Shown in pieces: positions 11,405 to 23,580 of a stretch of DNA of 64,000 nucleotides; the first letter of the stretch is position 1, and every line of letters starts with the position of its first letter. The notes beneath the pieces were generated by a model that searched no databases, was not told the origin of the DNA, and saw nothing but the letters and a program-made list of their open reading frames with translations. The translations under genes and the position numbers were made by a program. The stretch spans positions 139,418,682 through 139,482,681 of the forward strand of contig CM054062.1 in assembly GCA_028641055.1 (NCBI GenBank). Reading direction: 5' to 3'. This stretch comes from Alopecurus myosuroides (lineage: Eukaryota > Streptophyta > Magnoliopsida > Poales > Poaceae).

Positions 11405-11425
11405 GGGGATGCCCAAGGCATCCCC
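11405..11425 (+). other. Perfect 9-bp inverted repeat next to a polypurine-like string
   Basis: Arms GGGGATGCC (11405-11413) and GGCATCCCC (11417-11425) with loop CAA, directly after TCTAAGCTT. The C copy (about 16990-17013) keeps the layout but has lost pairing at one or two positions. Confidence 0.75.
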
Positions 11426-13363
11426 GTCTTCATCAACAAATTATCAGGTCACTTCTAGTGAAACTATATTTTTATTCGGTCACATCTTATGTGCTTTACT
11501 TGGAGCGTATTTTATTTTTTGCTTTAGGTTTGTTTTTATTTTTGCAATAATCTTGGTCGGACCCCAGAATTCTTTTATTGGAGAGTGACACACTCCGCTT
11601 TTTCATGGGAATACTTTGTATTCTTAATCTTTGGCTGGCTGCTGCATTTATTTAACTCCTGTTTTGCATGCATCTCTTATCAGAGCTATTAGTTTTAGTA
11701 GTGTTATATGAGTGCTCTCATGTTTGCTTGCTGTAAAATTTGAAGAGTATTTTTGTTAAAACATATCTTGTATGGTTCTTGTTGGGAGAAGAAATTGCTG
11801 CTTAAAGTAGAATTTTTAATGGTGCAAGTAGAAGCTTGTATAGACTGTTGCTAGAATTTTTTCTATCATGCTAGATGTTATTGTAGTTTTAAACACTTGT
11901 GGTTGTTGAGTAGCATGATTAGCCTCAAATAGCTGAGAGTGTTTAATATGCCATTGAAAGATTCATGAGTTGTTCTTGTCATGTTGAAGCATAAATTTAT
12001 GGTATTCTCCTTTGAATGTTTTATTTGGTTGACTTGGCGCATGCTCACACCATGTTTATGACTATGAATCAGTAACTAATAGCCTAGAATTTGTGATACC
12101 GTTGATGCTTTAATTAATGATGTTTATGTAACTATGCATGATTATGGATCTTATGCTCTCTTGATTTGTCGCTCCCAGTCTTTTGCTAGCCTCCACCTGT
12201 ACTGAGTATGAGCTCTACTCGTGCATCCAACTCCCAAAAACCAAGTTTTCCCATTGTGTCCACCATACCTACCTACATGTGGTATTTAACTGCCACTCCA
12301 AGTAAATTGCTCATGTGTTACCTTTAAAACTTTCAAAATTACTCCTGCTTTATGTTCCCTTTTTTGCTCATGAGGACGTAAATAGATAATCTTTATCTCA
12401 CTTGTTGATTGGATTTCACATCCTAGACTAGTGGCTTCATCCGCTTATCCAAATGATAGAAGAGCTGGCAGCGGGGTGCCCAGCACCAAATTAATACACA
12501 CAAAATCTCTTCACTATTTTCCCCCCTGATTTATCAGTCAAAGCATAATTGTGTAAACAAAAGAGAAAGAAGGATGACCTTCTACCTAGATGCGTCCTTC
12601 ATATGGGAGCCTCTCTTGTGAATCTAGTTGGCTTGTGACGTACTGTATTTTCTTTTTACCATTCGTTGACATTAGCATACATCTCCCAAAATATAGACAC
12701 TCCTCCATGGTATGTGATTGTTGGCAGGCACCCGAGGATTCGGTTAGCCATGGTTTGTGAAAGATGGGTGGGGGAGTCTCAAACTTTTAATACCTCTGTT
12801 TAATAAAATAAAAATCTCTAGCACCTGAGTGATCCCTGCTTCCCTCTGCGAAGGGCCTTTCTTTTACTTTTATAATGAGTCTCCATCTTCTAACTCTATG
12901 CACAGTTGAGAGATCATTTTTGCCATTCTGAGTTTTATGTGCATTTTTCCCAAAAACATTATTAATTGATTCATGCCGTGTTATTGTTTTTTCTCAAATC
13001 ATTTTCACTAGTCTTCCTCGGGAACTTTGAAGGTGTCCTGGCATTTATGTTTTGCCCCACTCTTAAGGACTAGCGAAATATCACTTTGCCATGCTTTCTC
13101 TATACTTGAAACAAACATATATATTTCTTTGCATTGTTATTCATGACCTTTTATTTGAGATACTTCTCATGATGAAAAGTGATTGCTATGCTTTATTATT
13201 AAAGTTCTATTTATCATGTTTGTGTTAAAAGTTCTATGATCTCAGCTTGCATATGCTTTTACATTTTTATGATCAAGTTTATGTTAGTAGCATGTCACCT
13301 CAGAAATTATTGTTTTATCGTTTACCTACTCAAGGACGAGTAGGAACTAAGCTTGGTGATGCT

Positions 13364-14946
13364 TGATACGTCTCTAACGTATCTATAATTTCTGATGCTC
13401 CATGATAATATTATGCCAATTGCTACATGTTTTCTCCCTTCTTTATGTCATTTTTATCAATTTTCTGGACAAACCTATTGACAAGATGCCACAGAGTCAA
13501 TTCCCTGTTTTCTCCTGTTTTTAGTTTCAGAAAAGTTGTTCTGGAAATATTCTCGGAATTGGAAAATTCGAAGCCCGGAAGGCTTATTTCCCCCTGACCC
13601 ATCCAGAAGACCGAAGAGGAGTCGAAGAGGGGCACCAGGGGGCCCACACCATGGGCTGCCCCCCCCCTTGGCCAAGACAGGGGTGGTGTGGGGCCCCCAG
13701 GGCTCCACCGCCTTTGCCCTTTCGCTTATTTATTCCCCCTGGATGGAAAACCCTAGATACCTGATCAAAAATCCCCGAAAAGTTCCACAGGCGTCGTCGT
13801 CGTCAACCCTAGATCAGGGGGGTTCTGAAGCTGTCTCCCGACACCCTGCTGGAGAGGAGATCATCCCCGGAGGCCTCTACATCACCATGCCTACCTCCGG
13901 AGTGATGCGTGAGTAGTTCATCCTTGGACTACGGGTCCATAGCAGTAGCTAGATGGTTGTCTTCTCCTCCTATGCCTCAATGTCTAGATCTCGTGAGCTG
14001 CCTAACATGATCGTTATTGTTCTTATGTAACTCTGTGTTGTGTTTGCTGGGATTCGATGAATACTGAACTTATGCCAAGTTGATTATAGTCTTTTATTGC
14101 ATATGTTATTTGTGATCTTGCATGCTGTCTGTTGCTAGTGGTTGCTCTGGCCAAGTAGTTGCTAGTGACTCCAAGAGGGAGTATTTATGCTTGATAGTGG
14201 GTTCATGCCTCCTTTTCGCCTGTGCTCGAGTGACAAAAACGTGACGGGGTAGGATGTGTTGTTGCCACTAGGGAGAAAACAGCGGTGTGAGTGCCCGCGT
14301 GTACAATCATTGCTTACATTACACACATTGCTTAAAGCGATTATCTGTTGCTTGCAACTTAATACCTAAGGGGGTTCGGATTATAACCTGAGGGTGGATT
14401 ATTAGTCATAGAAGCAGTTGGATTACGGTCTATCTATATTGTTGTAATGCCCGCACTAAATATCATAGTAGTTTTCATGTCATGAATGTGCACTACGGTG
14501 CAATCTTTATTTGTCACTTGCCTAGCTGTAATTTGTTCACCCATCATGATATCTTTTATGGAGAGACACCACTAGTGAACCTATGAACCCCGGTCCATTT
14601 TCCTACACTGTCAAACAAACCTCTACAATTTCCTGCTTTTCTTTATTTACTGCAAGCATACATTATTTTCCACACTATACGTCTAATCTTTGTTTTCAGC
14701 AAGACCGGTGAGATTGACAACCTCATTGTACCGTAGGGACAAAGTATTTTGGTTGTGTTGTGTGCAGGTTCCGCGTTGTTGCTGACACCGGTGAGGCGCC
14801 ATCACCACCGTCAGTGGCATCAACCTTCCGAAGATCCTGTTTGTCCTACTGGATTGATAACCTTGGTTCTTAAATAAGGGGAAATTCCTACCGATGTGCT
14901 CATCATACCCTCCTCTTGGGGTTCCCAACACGCTTTGCCAGCATCA
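13364..14946 (+). repeat. A 3' LTR
   Basis: TGATACGTCTCTAACGTATC to CCAGCATCA, 1583 bp, colinear with 8072-9652. Scattered substitutions between the two LTRs suggest an older insertion than F. Confidence 0.92.
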
Positions 14947-14951
14947 AGGGC

Positions 14952-16319
14952 CATGCTCCTATTGATCCAAATAATGTTCCTTTATCCTGTTTGGTTGCAA
15001 AAGAAGAGCATGTTGATGTGAACTTCATTAAAAATAATAATTTCAACACCAATGCTTATAGGAATAATTTTGGTAGCAACAATTATAGGCATTATCCTAC
15101 CAATAATAGCAATACTTATGGTACTTCCTAAAACAACAATAAAAGTGTACCCTCTGATCTTGAGAACATGCTTAAGAATTTTATTTGTACACAAACTTCT
15201 TTTAATAAATCTGTTGTGGAAAATTTTGGCAAAATAGATGTTCTTGCTTCTAAAGTTGATAGTCTTGCTCTTGATGTTGATTTTCCGAAACTAAAGTTTA
15301 TGCCTCATCATGTTAAACAAAATAAAACTTTGAATGCCATCCAAATTCGAATTGATGACAATGTTAGAATGTTAGCTGAATTGCATGTTAGATGGGAAAG
15401 AGAAGATGAAATAGCTAGAAAGAATAATATAGCTAATGTTTGCACCATTACCACCACTAGTAAAAATTAAGCTTATCATGCTAGAAAACCTTCTACTATC
15501 AATGGTAAAGTAATTGGTGTTGGAAACACTCCCACTTTTGGTAGTAAAATTGCAAAACTGCCTGAAACTATTAAAAATGCTCCTGATAAAAGTGCTGAAA
15601 TTTTTAGAAACATGGGAGACAATGGTCCTATTATCTTTGATAAAAATGATCTTGACTTTGATGATTGCAACATAACTGAAGTTATTAAGTTCCTACAAAA
15701 TCTTGCGAGTTGTCCTAATGCTAGTGCTATGAATATGGCTTTCACAAAACACATTACAAATGCTCTCATGCAAATTAGAGAGGATGAATTAAGATGTGAA
15801 GCCTCTATCCCTAGGAAGCTAGATGATGGTTGGGAACCTATTATTAAAATGAAATTGAATGATTTTTATTGCAATTCTCTATGTGATTTTGGTGCTAGTA
15901 TCTCTGTTATGCCCAAGAAACTCTATGATATTCTTGATTTACCACCATTGGAACCTTGTTATTTGGATATTCGTCTTATTGGTAATGTTAAAAAGAAACC
16001 TTTGGGGAGAGTTGATGATTTTCTTATCATGGTTAATAATACTCTTGTCCCCGTTGATTTTGTTGTCTTGAATATTGAATGCAAAGCTTCTTGTCCAATT
16101 GTTTTGGGAAGACCTTTTCTTAGAATTGTTGGTTCTGTTATTGATATGAAAGAAGGGAATATTAAATTTCAGTTCCCACTCAAGAAAGGTATGGAACACT
16201 TTCCTAGAAATATAATAAAGTTTTCTTTTGATTCCGTTATTCGAACAATTACAATTTGGATGCTTCTTCACTTGAAAATACTTGATTCCACTTTTCTGGG
16301 CCTAGCTAAAAGGTGCTAA
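14952..16319 (+). pseudogene. gag-pro: C gag 3' part and aspartic protease
   Basis: Continuation of the frame cut at 8071. It reads HAPIDPNNVPLSCLVAKEEH, then an Asn/Tyr-rich low-complexity stretch to a TAA at about 15131, then 15168-15470 (stop), then the protease-containing part ending at 16319. The retropepsin motif CDFGASISVMPKKLYDIL (about 15889-15940) and the late IVLGRPFLR are both complete, so the protease site itself is intact. No zinc knuckle is seen. No reverse transcriptase follows; the sequence passes straight into the post-gag motif (16310-16346). Several stops make it inactive. Confidence 0.82.
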
Positions 16320-18710
16320 AGAAAAGCACTTCTTGGGAGATAACGTATTGTTTTATTTTTGCTTTGTTTTTCTCTGTTTTCTTTGAGTCAAGGGGTTGTA
16401 TACTTCTGTCGCAAATTCTTTGTATCTATATTTTCATGTTTTAGTAGTTCCAAGTAAGGTTTCTGACGAGAGTTGGAGTTGGTTTTCGGATTTCTGCGCA
16501 GGAAACAGATTTCTGCTGTCCACCGTAAAAAACCCCGTATAAAATCCTGAAAGATCATAATGGTCTGAAATTTTCTGTGCTTATTCCATGGCTAATTCCG
16601 CAACTTTTTCGTTCTTTAAGTTTTTAGATCTGAGCAACGTAAGTTCCTCGAAAAAATTCGTCTTTACAGACTGTTCTGGTTTTGACAGATTCTGCCATTT
16701 TTCTTGCATTTGCTTTTTTGTGATGTGAAGTGGGTTTCTTTGCTTCATGAAAGATCAGTGGCTGTATCTAATGTTTAAAAATATTAATAGCACTTGTGCC
16801 ATACGGAACCAATGGATTTTTAATTGTTGCACTAACCCTCTAATGCGAATTACTGTTTGAGTGTGGTGTGAAGGAAGTTTTCAAGGGTCAAGAGAAGAGG
16901 CGATATATGTGATCAAGAAGAGTTCAAGGTCAAAGCTTTGGGATGTCCCCGTGGTTCATCCAAGCATTTTTTTTAGAATACTCAAGCATCTAAGCTTGGG
17001 ATTCCCAAGGCATCCCTTTCTTCATCAACTATCTATCAGGTCATTTCTCGTGAAACTATATTTTTATTCGGTCACATCATATGAAGTTTACTTGGAGCGT
17101 CTGTTTGTTTTTCTTTTGTTTTCCTTGCTGCAATAATATAGTGGGATTCTAGAATTATTTGTTTCGGAGAGAGACACGCTCCGGTTTTTTGTTTGAATAC
17201 TTGCTATGCTAGTATTCTTATTTTTTTCTTCTAGTTGCTGCAAAAATTCCTATTTAGCTCTCGTTTTCATTGCATCTCTTATTCAGAGCTGTTAGTTTAG
17301 TAGTGTTATGTTATTCCTCTCATGTTTTCTTGCTGTAGCATTTAGATAGTTTTTGTTAAAGCATGTTTTGTATGGTGCTTGTTGGGAAAAGAAACTGCTG
17401 CTTGAGGTAGAATTTTTAACAGTGCAAGTAGAAGCTTGTATATACTGTGGCTAGAATTTTTCATATCATACTAGATGTTATTTTAGTTTTAAAGACTTGT
17501 GGTTATTTAGTATCATGATTAGCCTCTAATAGCTGAGAGTGTTTAATGTTCCATTAAAAAAAATCATGAGTTGTTCTTGTCATATTGAAGCATAAATTTG
17601 TGGTGTTCTCCTTTGAATGTTTTATTTGGTTGACTTGGCGCATGCTCACACCATGTTTATGACTATGAACCAGTCGCTAATAGACTCCATGATCATTTAG
17701 TTCTTGAACTTGTGGTACCACTTATGCTTTGATTAATGATGTTTATGTCGCTATGCATGATTATGGCTCTTATGCAATCTTGATTTGTCGCTCCCAGTCT
17801 TTTGCTAGCCTCCACATGTACTGAGTATGAGCTCTACTCGTGCATCCAACTCCCAAAAACCAAAGTTTTCCCATTGTTTCCACCATACCTACCTACATGT
17901 GGTAATTAGCCGCCACTCCAAAGTAAATTGGTCATGTATTACCTTTAAAACTTTCAAAATTACTCCTGTTTTGTGCTCCTGTTTTAGCTCATGAGGACCT
18001 AAATAGAGAATCTTTATCTCACTTGTTGATTGGACTTTCACACCCTGGACTAGTGGATTCATCCGCTTATCCAATGATATAAGAGCTGGCAGCAGGGTGC
18101 CCAGCCCCAAATTAATAACAAAAATTCTCTTCACTATTTTCGCCCCTGATTTATCACTGAAAGCATAATTGTGTAAACAAAAGAGAAAGAGGGATGACCT
18201 TCTACCCAGATGCTTCCTTCTATGGGATCCGCTCTTGTGAAGTCTAGTTGGCTTGTGACGTACCGTATTTTCTGTTTACCATTCGTTGACATAAGCATAC
18301 ACCTTTCTTAAAATATAGACACTCCTCCACGGTATGTGATTGTTGGCAGGCACCCAAGGATTCGGTTAGCCATGGTTTGTGAAAGATGGTTTGGAGGAGT
18401 GTCAAGTTTTCAATACCTTCGATTAATAAAATAAAAGCTCTAGCACATGAGTGATCCATGCTTCCCTCTGTGAAGGGCTTTCTCTTACTTTTATGTTGAT
18501 TCTCCATCTTCTAACTTTATGCACAGTTGAGAGAGCACTTTTGCCATTCTAAGTTTTATGTGCATTTGTCCGAGAAAAATTATTAATTGATTCGTGATGT
18601 GTTATTTCTTGTTCTCTAATTATTTGTTCTAGTCTTCCTCATGAACTTTGAAGGTGTCCTGGCATTTATGTTTTGTCCCACTCTTAAGGACTAGCGAAAT
18701 ATCACTCTGA
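16320..18710 (+). other. C 3' non-coding region, first part
   Basis: No gene. Colinear with A 10730-13080: AGGAAGTTTTCAAGGGTCAA at 16875, polypurine-like AAGCTTGGGATTCCC near 16990, cross-family block about 17786-18500. Cut by B2 after TCACTCTGA; the remaining ~270 bp with the polypurine tract follow at 54819. Confidence 0.8.
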
Positions 18711-18715
18711 CATGT

Positions 18716-20203
18716 TGATACGTCCATTTTGCATCACTATTTTATATCATAATTTTATGTTATTGATCGATATATATTTCATGTTATGATGCATCCCTTA
18801 TGTTATTTTATATTATTTTGCATGTTTTATAATTTTTGGAGAATAAACACCGGGACCAGAAATCTGATGGAAAAAAGCACCGTCGAGATACCATATTTCA
18901 TAAGATCAGAAACAGAAGGGGGACATCCGGGAGTTCCTAAAAGTTCAGAGGAGGAACCCAGCCAGAAGGAGAGCCGGAGGCGGCCAACTGGGGCACACAC
19001 CTAGGGGTGTGGCCACCCTGGCCCACCTCTGGGGGGGGGGTCATCTTTGGCGTGCCTGACCCCTAGGGAACCCTAAGCCTCATTCGTTCCTTGAAGAATT
19101 ATTCCGCCGCCGTCGCGGGGCGGAAAACAGCCGAAAGAGAAAAGCTCTCGGCCAGGGAGAAACCTGCTGGGGAAATTCCTCTCCGGGGAGAGGGGAAATC
19201 ACCGCCATTGTCACCGTCATTGCTCCGGGCATCATCAAAATCGTCATCATCATCGTCATCACCACTAGCACCATCACCCTCATCATCCACCGTTATCCCG
19301 CTGTAACAATTAGGGGCCTCTATCGTTGTTTTGCATTAGATCTCTCTCCCGGTGTGGATTACTTGTTAGTAGTTGATGCTTGTGAGATTTATCGGTGTTT
19401 GCACTTTATGACCAGATTGTTATTATCCATTATATCACCTCTGATTGTGATCCATATAATTTCTTGTGAGTAGTTCGTGTTGTTCTTGAGGACATGGGAG
19501 AAGTCAAGTTGTTAGTAGTGAAGTAATGTTGAATAATATTTAATGTTTGATATTTAAGTTGTGGTGTTATTCTTCTAGTGGTGTCATGTGAACATCGACT
19601 ACATGACACTTCACCATTCACGGTACTAGGGGGATGCATCGTGTATTTGGCTACTAATTGTGGGGTTGCCGGAGTGACAGAAACCTAAACCCCGTTAGGA
19701 AACCATTACACGAGGGAGCGTAGGACCCTGGAGTTTAAAGTTGTGGTTAGATTTATTTCTTAATTAATTTCTTATAGTTGTGGATGCTTCCAAGGGGTAT
19801 AATCACAAGTATGTATTAGTCTTGGATGGGACGGTACATTAGCATAGGTTCACCCACACAACACTTATCAAAACATCTAACATTATTCAGCTGCATGGAA
19901 CAAAAGCACTTGACAGAAACCTCTCGTGTGTCCTCGAGAACGTTTGTTAATCATAAGTAAACTCACCGGCTTGTCCTTTGCTGAAGAAAGGATTGGGACA
20001 CTTGCTGCAATTATTACTACTGCATTTTATTTACTCGCACTTTATTTATCTGCAATATCAAAAACCCCTACAAATCTATTTTCCAGTGTTTACAGTTATT
20101 CCTTCATCGAAACTGCTTGTCAACACCTTCTGATCATCGTTGGGTTCGACACTCTTGTTTATTGAAAGTACTACGATACACCCCCTATACTTGTAGGTCA
20201 TCA
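18716..20203 (+). repeat. B2 5' LTR
   Basis: TGATACGTCCATTTTGCATC to CTTGTAGGTCATCA, 1488 bp. Partner of 53608-54813. Includes the trinucleotide stretch at 19195-19295. Confidence 0.93.
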
Positions 20204-20214
20204 AGACTATTTTC

Positions 20215-20232
20215 TGGCGCCGTTGCCGGGGA
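20215..20232 (+). promoter_or_regulatory. Primer binding site of B2 (perfect tRNA-Asp type)
   Basis: TGGCGCCGTTGCCGGGGA, exact complement of the plant tRNA-Asp 3' end including CCA (from memory), 11 bp after the LTR. Confidence 0.9.
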
Positions 20233-20318
20233 GTGAAGCGCTATTGGGAAGTGGAATTGATAAAGGAAGCTTCTGCTGTAAGTGCTGTTTTTATTACTGT
20301 CTACTGCTTTATTACACT

Positions 20319-22576
20319 ATGTTTGGGTCTCCTTTTGAGTCCTTATTTTTGGGCACTTCTACCACTGCTAGGGTAGTAAGTGACCCACCGCCTGATGATT
20401 TGGATCCTTATAAAATACCTATAAAGATGTTTAAACATGTGAGGGATAACTCCTATTCAGGCGATGGAACTGTCCATCCTGGTGAGCATTTGCTCTTTTT
20501 ACATGAATCATGCGAGTTGTTCAAGTGTGCAGGTATTACAACGAGCCAAGTGAAGAGGAAATTATTCTCTACATCATTGACAAGTCGAGCCTCTGAATGG
20601 TTCAAATTGCTGAAAAATAGCCAAACTATTGGATGGGAGGAAATTGTGCCTCTCTTTTATTCTAAATTCTATCCTCCCAGTGAAATTCATAGAGATCAGA
20701 ATTATATATATAATTTTTGGCCTCACGACGGAGAGAGTATTTCCCAAGCATGGGGGAGATTGAAGTTACTAATGCACAAATTCTCTGTTCATGAGCTCCC
20801 TAGTAATATTGTTATTAATAATTTCTATGCAAGGCTTTCTCTTCATGATAAGGATTTATTGGATGCTTCTTGTTCTGGATCATTTACAGGTATGAAAGAT
20901 GAAGCTAAATGGGATCTTCTTGACCGTATTCAAGAAAACACTGAAGGTTGGGAGAATGACAAAGGTAGAAAGTCAGATATAAATTATGATTATGAATGCA
21001 TTAAAACTTTTATGTCATCTGATAATTTTCATAATGTTAGTATTGTTTATGGTCTTGATTCTCAAGTTGTTGCAAACTTATATAAGGCATTTGCTTCTTA
21101 TATTGATATTCCTAAAAATGAATGGGACAAGTACCATGCTCCTTATAAAGATACTGTTAATTGTGTTCCTGCTAGAGATATAGAAGTTCACACTGTTGAT
21201 TCTATTGTGCCTGAACCTTATATTGAGAAAATGTCTTTCCCTGCTAAGGTAAAAGAACATTCTATGTTAGCTAGCGTGGTTAATAAAAGTGCAAGGAAAC
21301 CTGTAGAACCTGAGGAACAAATAACTGTTGAACCTACAGTAGCAATAGTAAAGGACCTGGTTTCTAAAAATGTAGAAGAGGGACACATTATATTTTGTGA
21401 AGATGCTTCTAATATTGTCTCTCATCCTAGTAAATCTAGGAAACCTAGTGTTCATGTGCTATCTGTTAGGATAGGGGATCATTGCTATTATGGTTTGTGT
21501 GATATTGGTGCTAGTTCTAGTGCTATTCCTTATGAGCTTTATAAAGAAATCATGCATGAAATTGGTTTGTGTGAGCTTGAAGACATTGATGTGATTATTT
21601 AACTTGCTAATAGGGAAAATATTTCTCCAATTGGTATAGTTAGAGAGGTGGAGGTCTTATGTGGTAAAACTAAGTATCATGCTGACTTTCTAGTATTAGG
21701 CACTTCTGCTAGTGATACTTGTCCTATTATATTTGGTAGACCTTTCTTAAACACTTGTGGTTCTGTTATTGATTGTAAAAAGCAGAAAATTCTTACAAAG
21801 TTTGATGGAGAGCCTTATGAATTTAATTTCTCCAAATTTGGTAAAGTACCTTATGAAGCTGAATTGCCTAATGAGAACTACAGAGTTGAAAAATTGGCTG
21901 CTATTGCTCTTGCTCCTAACAATCCTTTGCAGCAATACATGGAAGACCACGAAAGTGATGTCTTTATGGAAGAAAAGAATGAAATTGACAAGATTTTCCT
22001 GCATCAGCCAGCAATGCTGAAACATAATTTACCAGTGGAAGACTTGGGTACCACATTACCACCCAAGGAGGATCCTGTTTTTGATTTGAAGTCTTTGCCT
22101 GGCAATCTTAAATATGCTCATATTAATGATAATAAATTATATCATGTTATTATTAGTTCTAAACTTTCTGGTGAAGAAGAGGAGAGATTATTGGGAGTAT
22201 TGAAGAAACACAGAGGTGCTATTGGTTATACTCTTGATGATTTGAAGGGAATTTCTTCTACTATATGTCAGCATGATATTAATATTGAACCTGATGCAAA
22301 GCCAGTTGCTGAGCATCAACACCGTTTAAATCCTAAGATGAAGGATGTGGTAAGAAATGAGGAATTGAAACTCCTTGAAGCTGGTATCATTTATCCTATT
22401 GCTGATAGTAGATGGGTTAGTCTTGTGCATTGTGTCCCTAAAAAGGAGGGATGACTATTGTGCCTCAAAGAGTAGTGGTTGGTTATAGGATGTGCATTGA
22501 TTTTAGGAAGGTTAACAAAGTTACTAAGAAAGATCACTATCATTTGCCTTTTATTGATCAAATGTTAGAAAGTTTG
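20319..22576 (+). pseudogene. gag-pol: B2 gag, protease and start of reverse transcriptase
   Basis: ATG 20319 (MFGSPFESLFLGTST) opens a Gag with the plant retrotransposon core: LFSTSLTSRASEWFKLL, then W..IVPLFYSKFYPPSEI, about residues 90-130. The protease site GLCDIGASSSAIP lies at about 21496-21535. A TAA at 21600-21602 interrupts the frame, which resumes at once (LANRENISPIGIV) through IIFGRPFLN to the RT start (WVSLVHCVPKK). A frameshift at about 22445 moves to VVVGYRMCIDFRKVNKVTKK. G is inserted at 22577 inside the RT. No zinc knuckle is seen. Two breaks besides the insertion make it inactive. Confidence 0.88.
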
Positions 22577-23068
22577 TGTCGATGTTATAAATCAATGGTA
22601 CCATCCGAAGATGATAAAGCGGGGATGGTGTACACGTGGAGATCGCGAGGTGGGTTAGCACACAGAAAGACACGATTTATACAGCTTCAGGCCCCGGGAA
22701 ACATCATCCGGTAAAAGCCATACATGCTGTTTGTGGCTAGGTCTTATTCCGTATGCTCATGAGGGAGCTGTCGGTGTGCCGGCTCTCCTCTAGTTGTGTC
22801 TAGATCACAGAGGTTCTCTCTATGTCTATTTGAGTTCTCTCTCAGTCTTGGTCTGCCCTCTTTGGGGCGCCTTGCCCCTCCTTATATAGGTGGAAGGGGC
22901 CGGCTTACATGTAGAGGCCTAGTATGATACAAACTAGTCCGGGTTCTACTCCAACTCAGACAACAGTCCGGATGCTACTCAGACTCCTTGACCCGGCCTG
23001 CTGGGCCGGTTCTCATGATGGTCCACAGCCTACCTCCATGTGGGTACCCGTTTCCCATATCCACGACA
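22577..23068 (-). repeat. G LTR (3' LTR in element orientation)
   Basis: 492 bp, TGTCGATGTTATAAATCA to TATCCACGACA. On the minus strand it holds CCTATATAAGGAGGGGC, a good TATA box. Confidence 0.9.
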
Positions 23069-23327
23069 GTAGCCCCCGATCTTTCGGGTGACTCGAAGAG
23101 TCGGGCGGAAGATCTTGATTTGTGGATTGCCGAATTGAGGATGAAGATTTTTCTGAATTTTAGGAAGTAGAGTTTGCCGAGTCTTGGATGTTGTTGCCGG
23201 GTCACGAGCATCAAGGTCGTTGATGTCGAGGTTGTTCAGTGGCATGATGGCTGCCGGTTTGTCGATGTAGAGGCAGCCGGGTTATCAACGTAGAGGCTCC
23301 CGGGTTGTCGAAATTGAGGACGTTGAC

Positions 23328-23580
23328 GATGCCGGGTCATGTATGTTGACGATGTCGGCTCGTGTATGGTGATGACGCCGGGTCATAGATGTCGGGTCAT
23401 GTATGTGGACGTCGACGATGCCGGGTCATGTATGTTGACGATGCCGGCTCGTGTATGGTGATGACACCGGGTCATAGATGCCGGGTCATGTATGTGGACG
23501 TCGGCGATGCCGGGTTATAGATGTTGACGACGCCGGCTCATGGATATTGACGACGCCGGTTCATCTTTGTCGAACCTATA
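23328..23580 (+). repeat. 89-bp tandem repeat in G
   Basis: Units start at 23328, 23417 and 23506 with GATGCCGGGT, exactly 89 bp apart. The third unit is partial and diverged. Inside each unit a shorter module recurs (GCCGGGTCATGTATG with GTTGACGATG or GTGGACGTC). Simpler GCCGGGTT..CAACGTAGAGG repeats precede it from about 23240. Confidence 0.85.

Larger units (their letters stand above)
10646..13363 (+). other. A 3' non-coding region
   Basis: No gene. It contains the post-gag motif (10726-10765), two polypurine-tract-like AAGCTTGGGGA strings (about 11341 and 11400), a perfect 9-bp inverted repeat (11405-11425), and the cross-family block (about 12176-12890). Almost all of it is colinear with C 16320-18710, including GTGTGAAGGAAGTTTTCAAG (11273 and 16868). 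It ends in a degenerate polypurine tract AGCTTGGTGATGCT before the 3' LTR. Confidence 0.8.
8072..14946 (+). mobile_element. Element A: non-autonomous Athila-like (Sabrina-like) retrotransposon
   Basis: Two LTRs (8072-9652, 13364-14946), primer site 9664-9681, one short gag/protease-type reading frame with a frameshift, and 2.7 kb of non-coding DNA. The TSD is ATGGC (8067-8071) and AGGGC (14947-14951), one mismatch. It interrupts the C gag between LVNG and HAPIDPNNVPLS. No pol is present. The LTR start TGATACGTCTCCAACGTATC and the protein resemble what I remember of Sabrina, which is also gag-like only; a TREP comparison would settle the name. Confidence 0.9.

Noticed and set aside
18244..18507. 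87-aa minus-strand ORF in the C non-coding region
   Set aside because: Its homologues in A, B1 and B2 are not open in the same frame, so it is conserved as DNA and not as protein.
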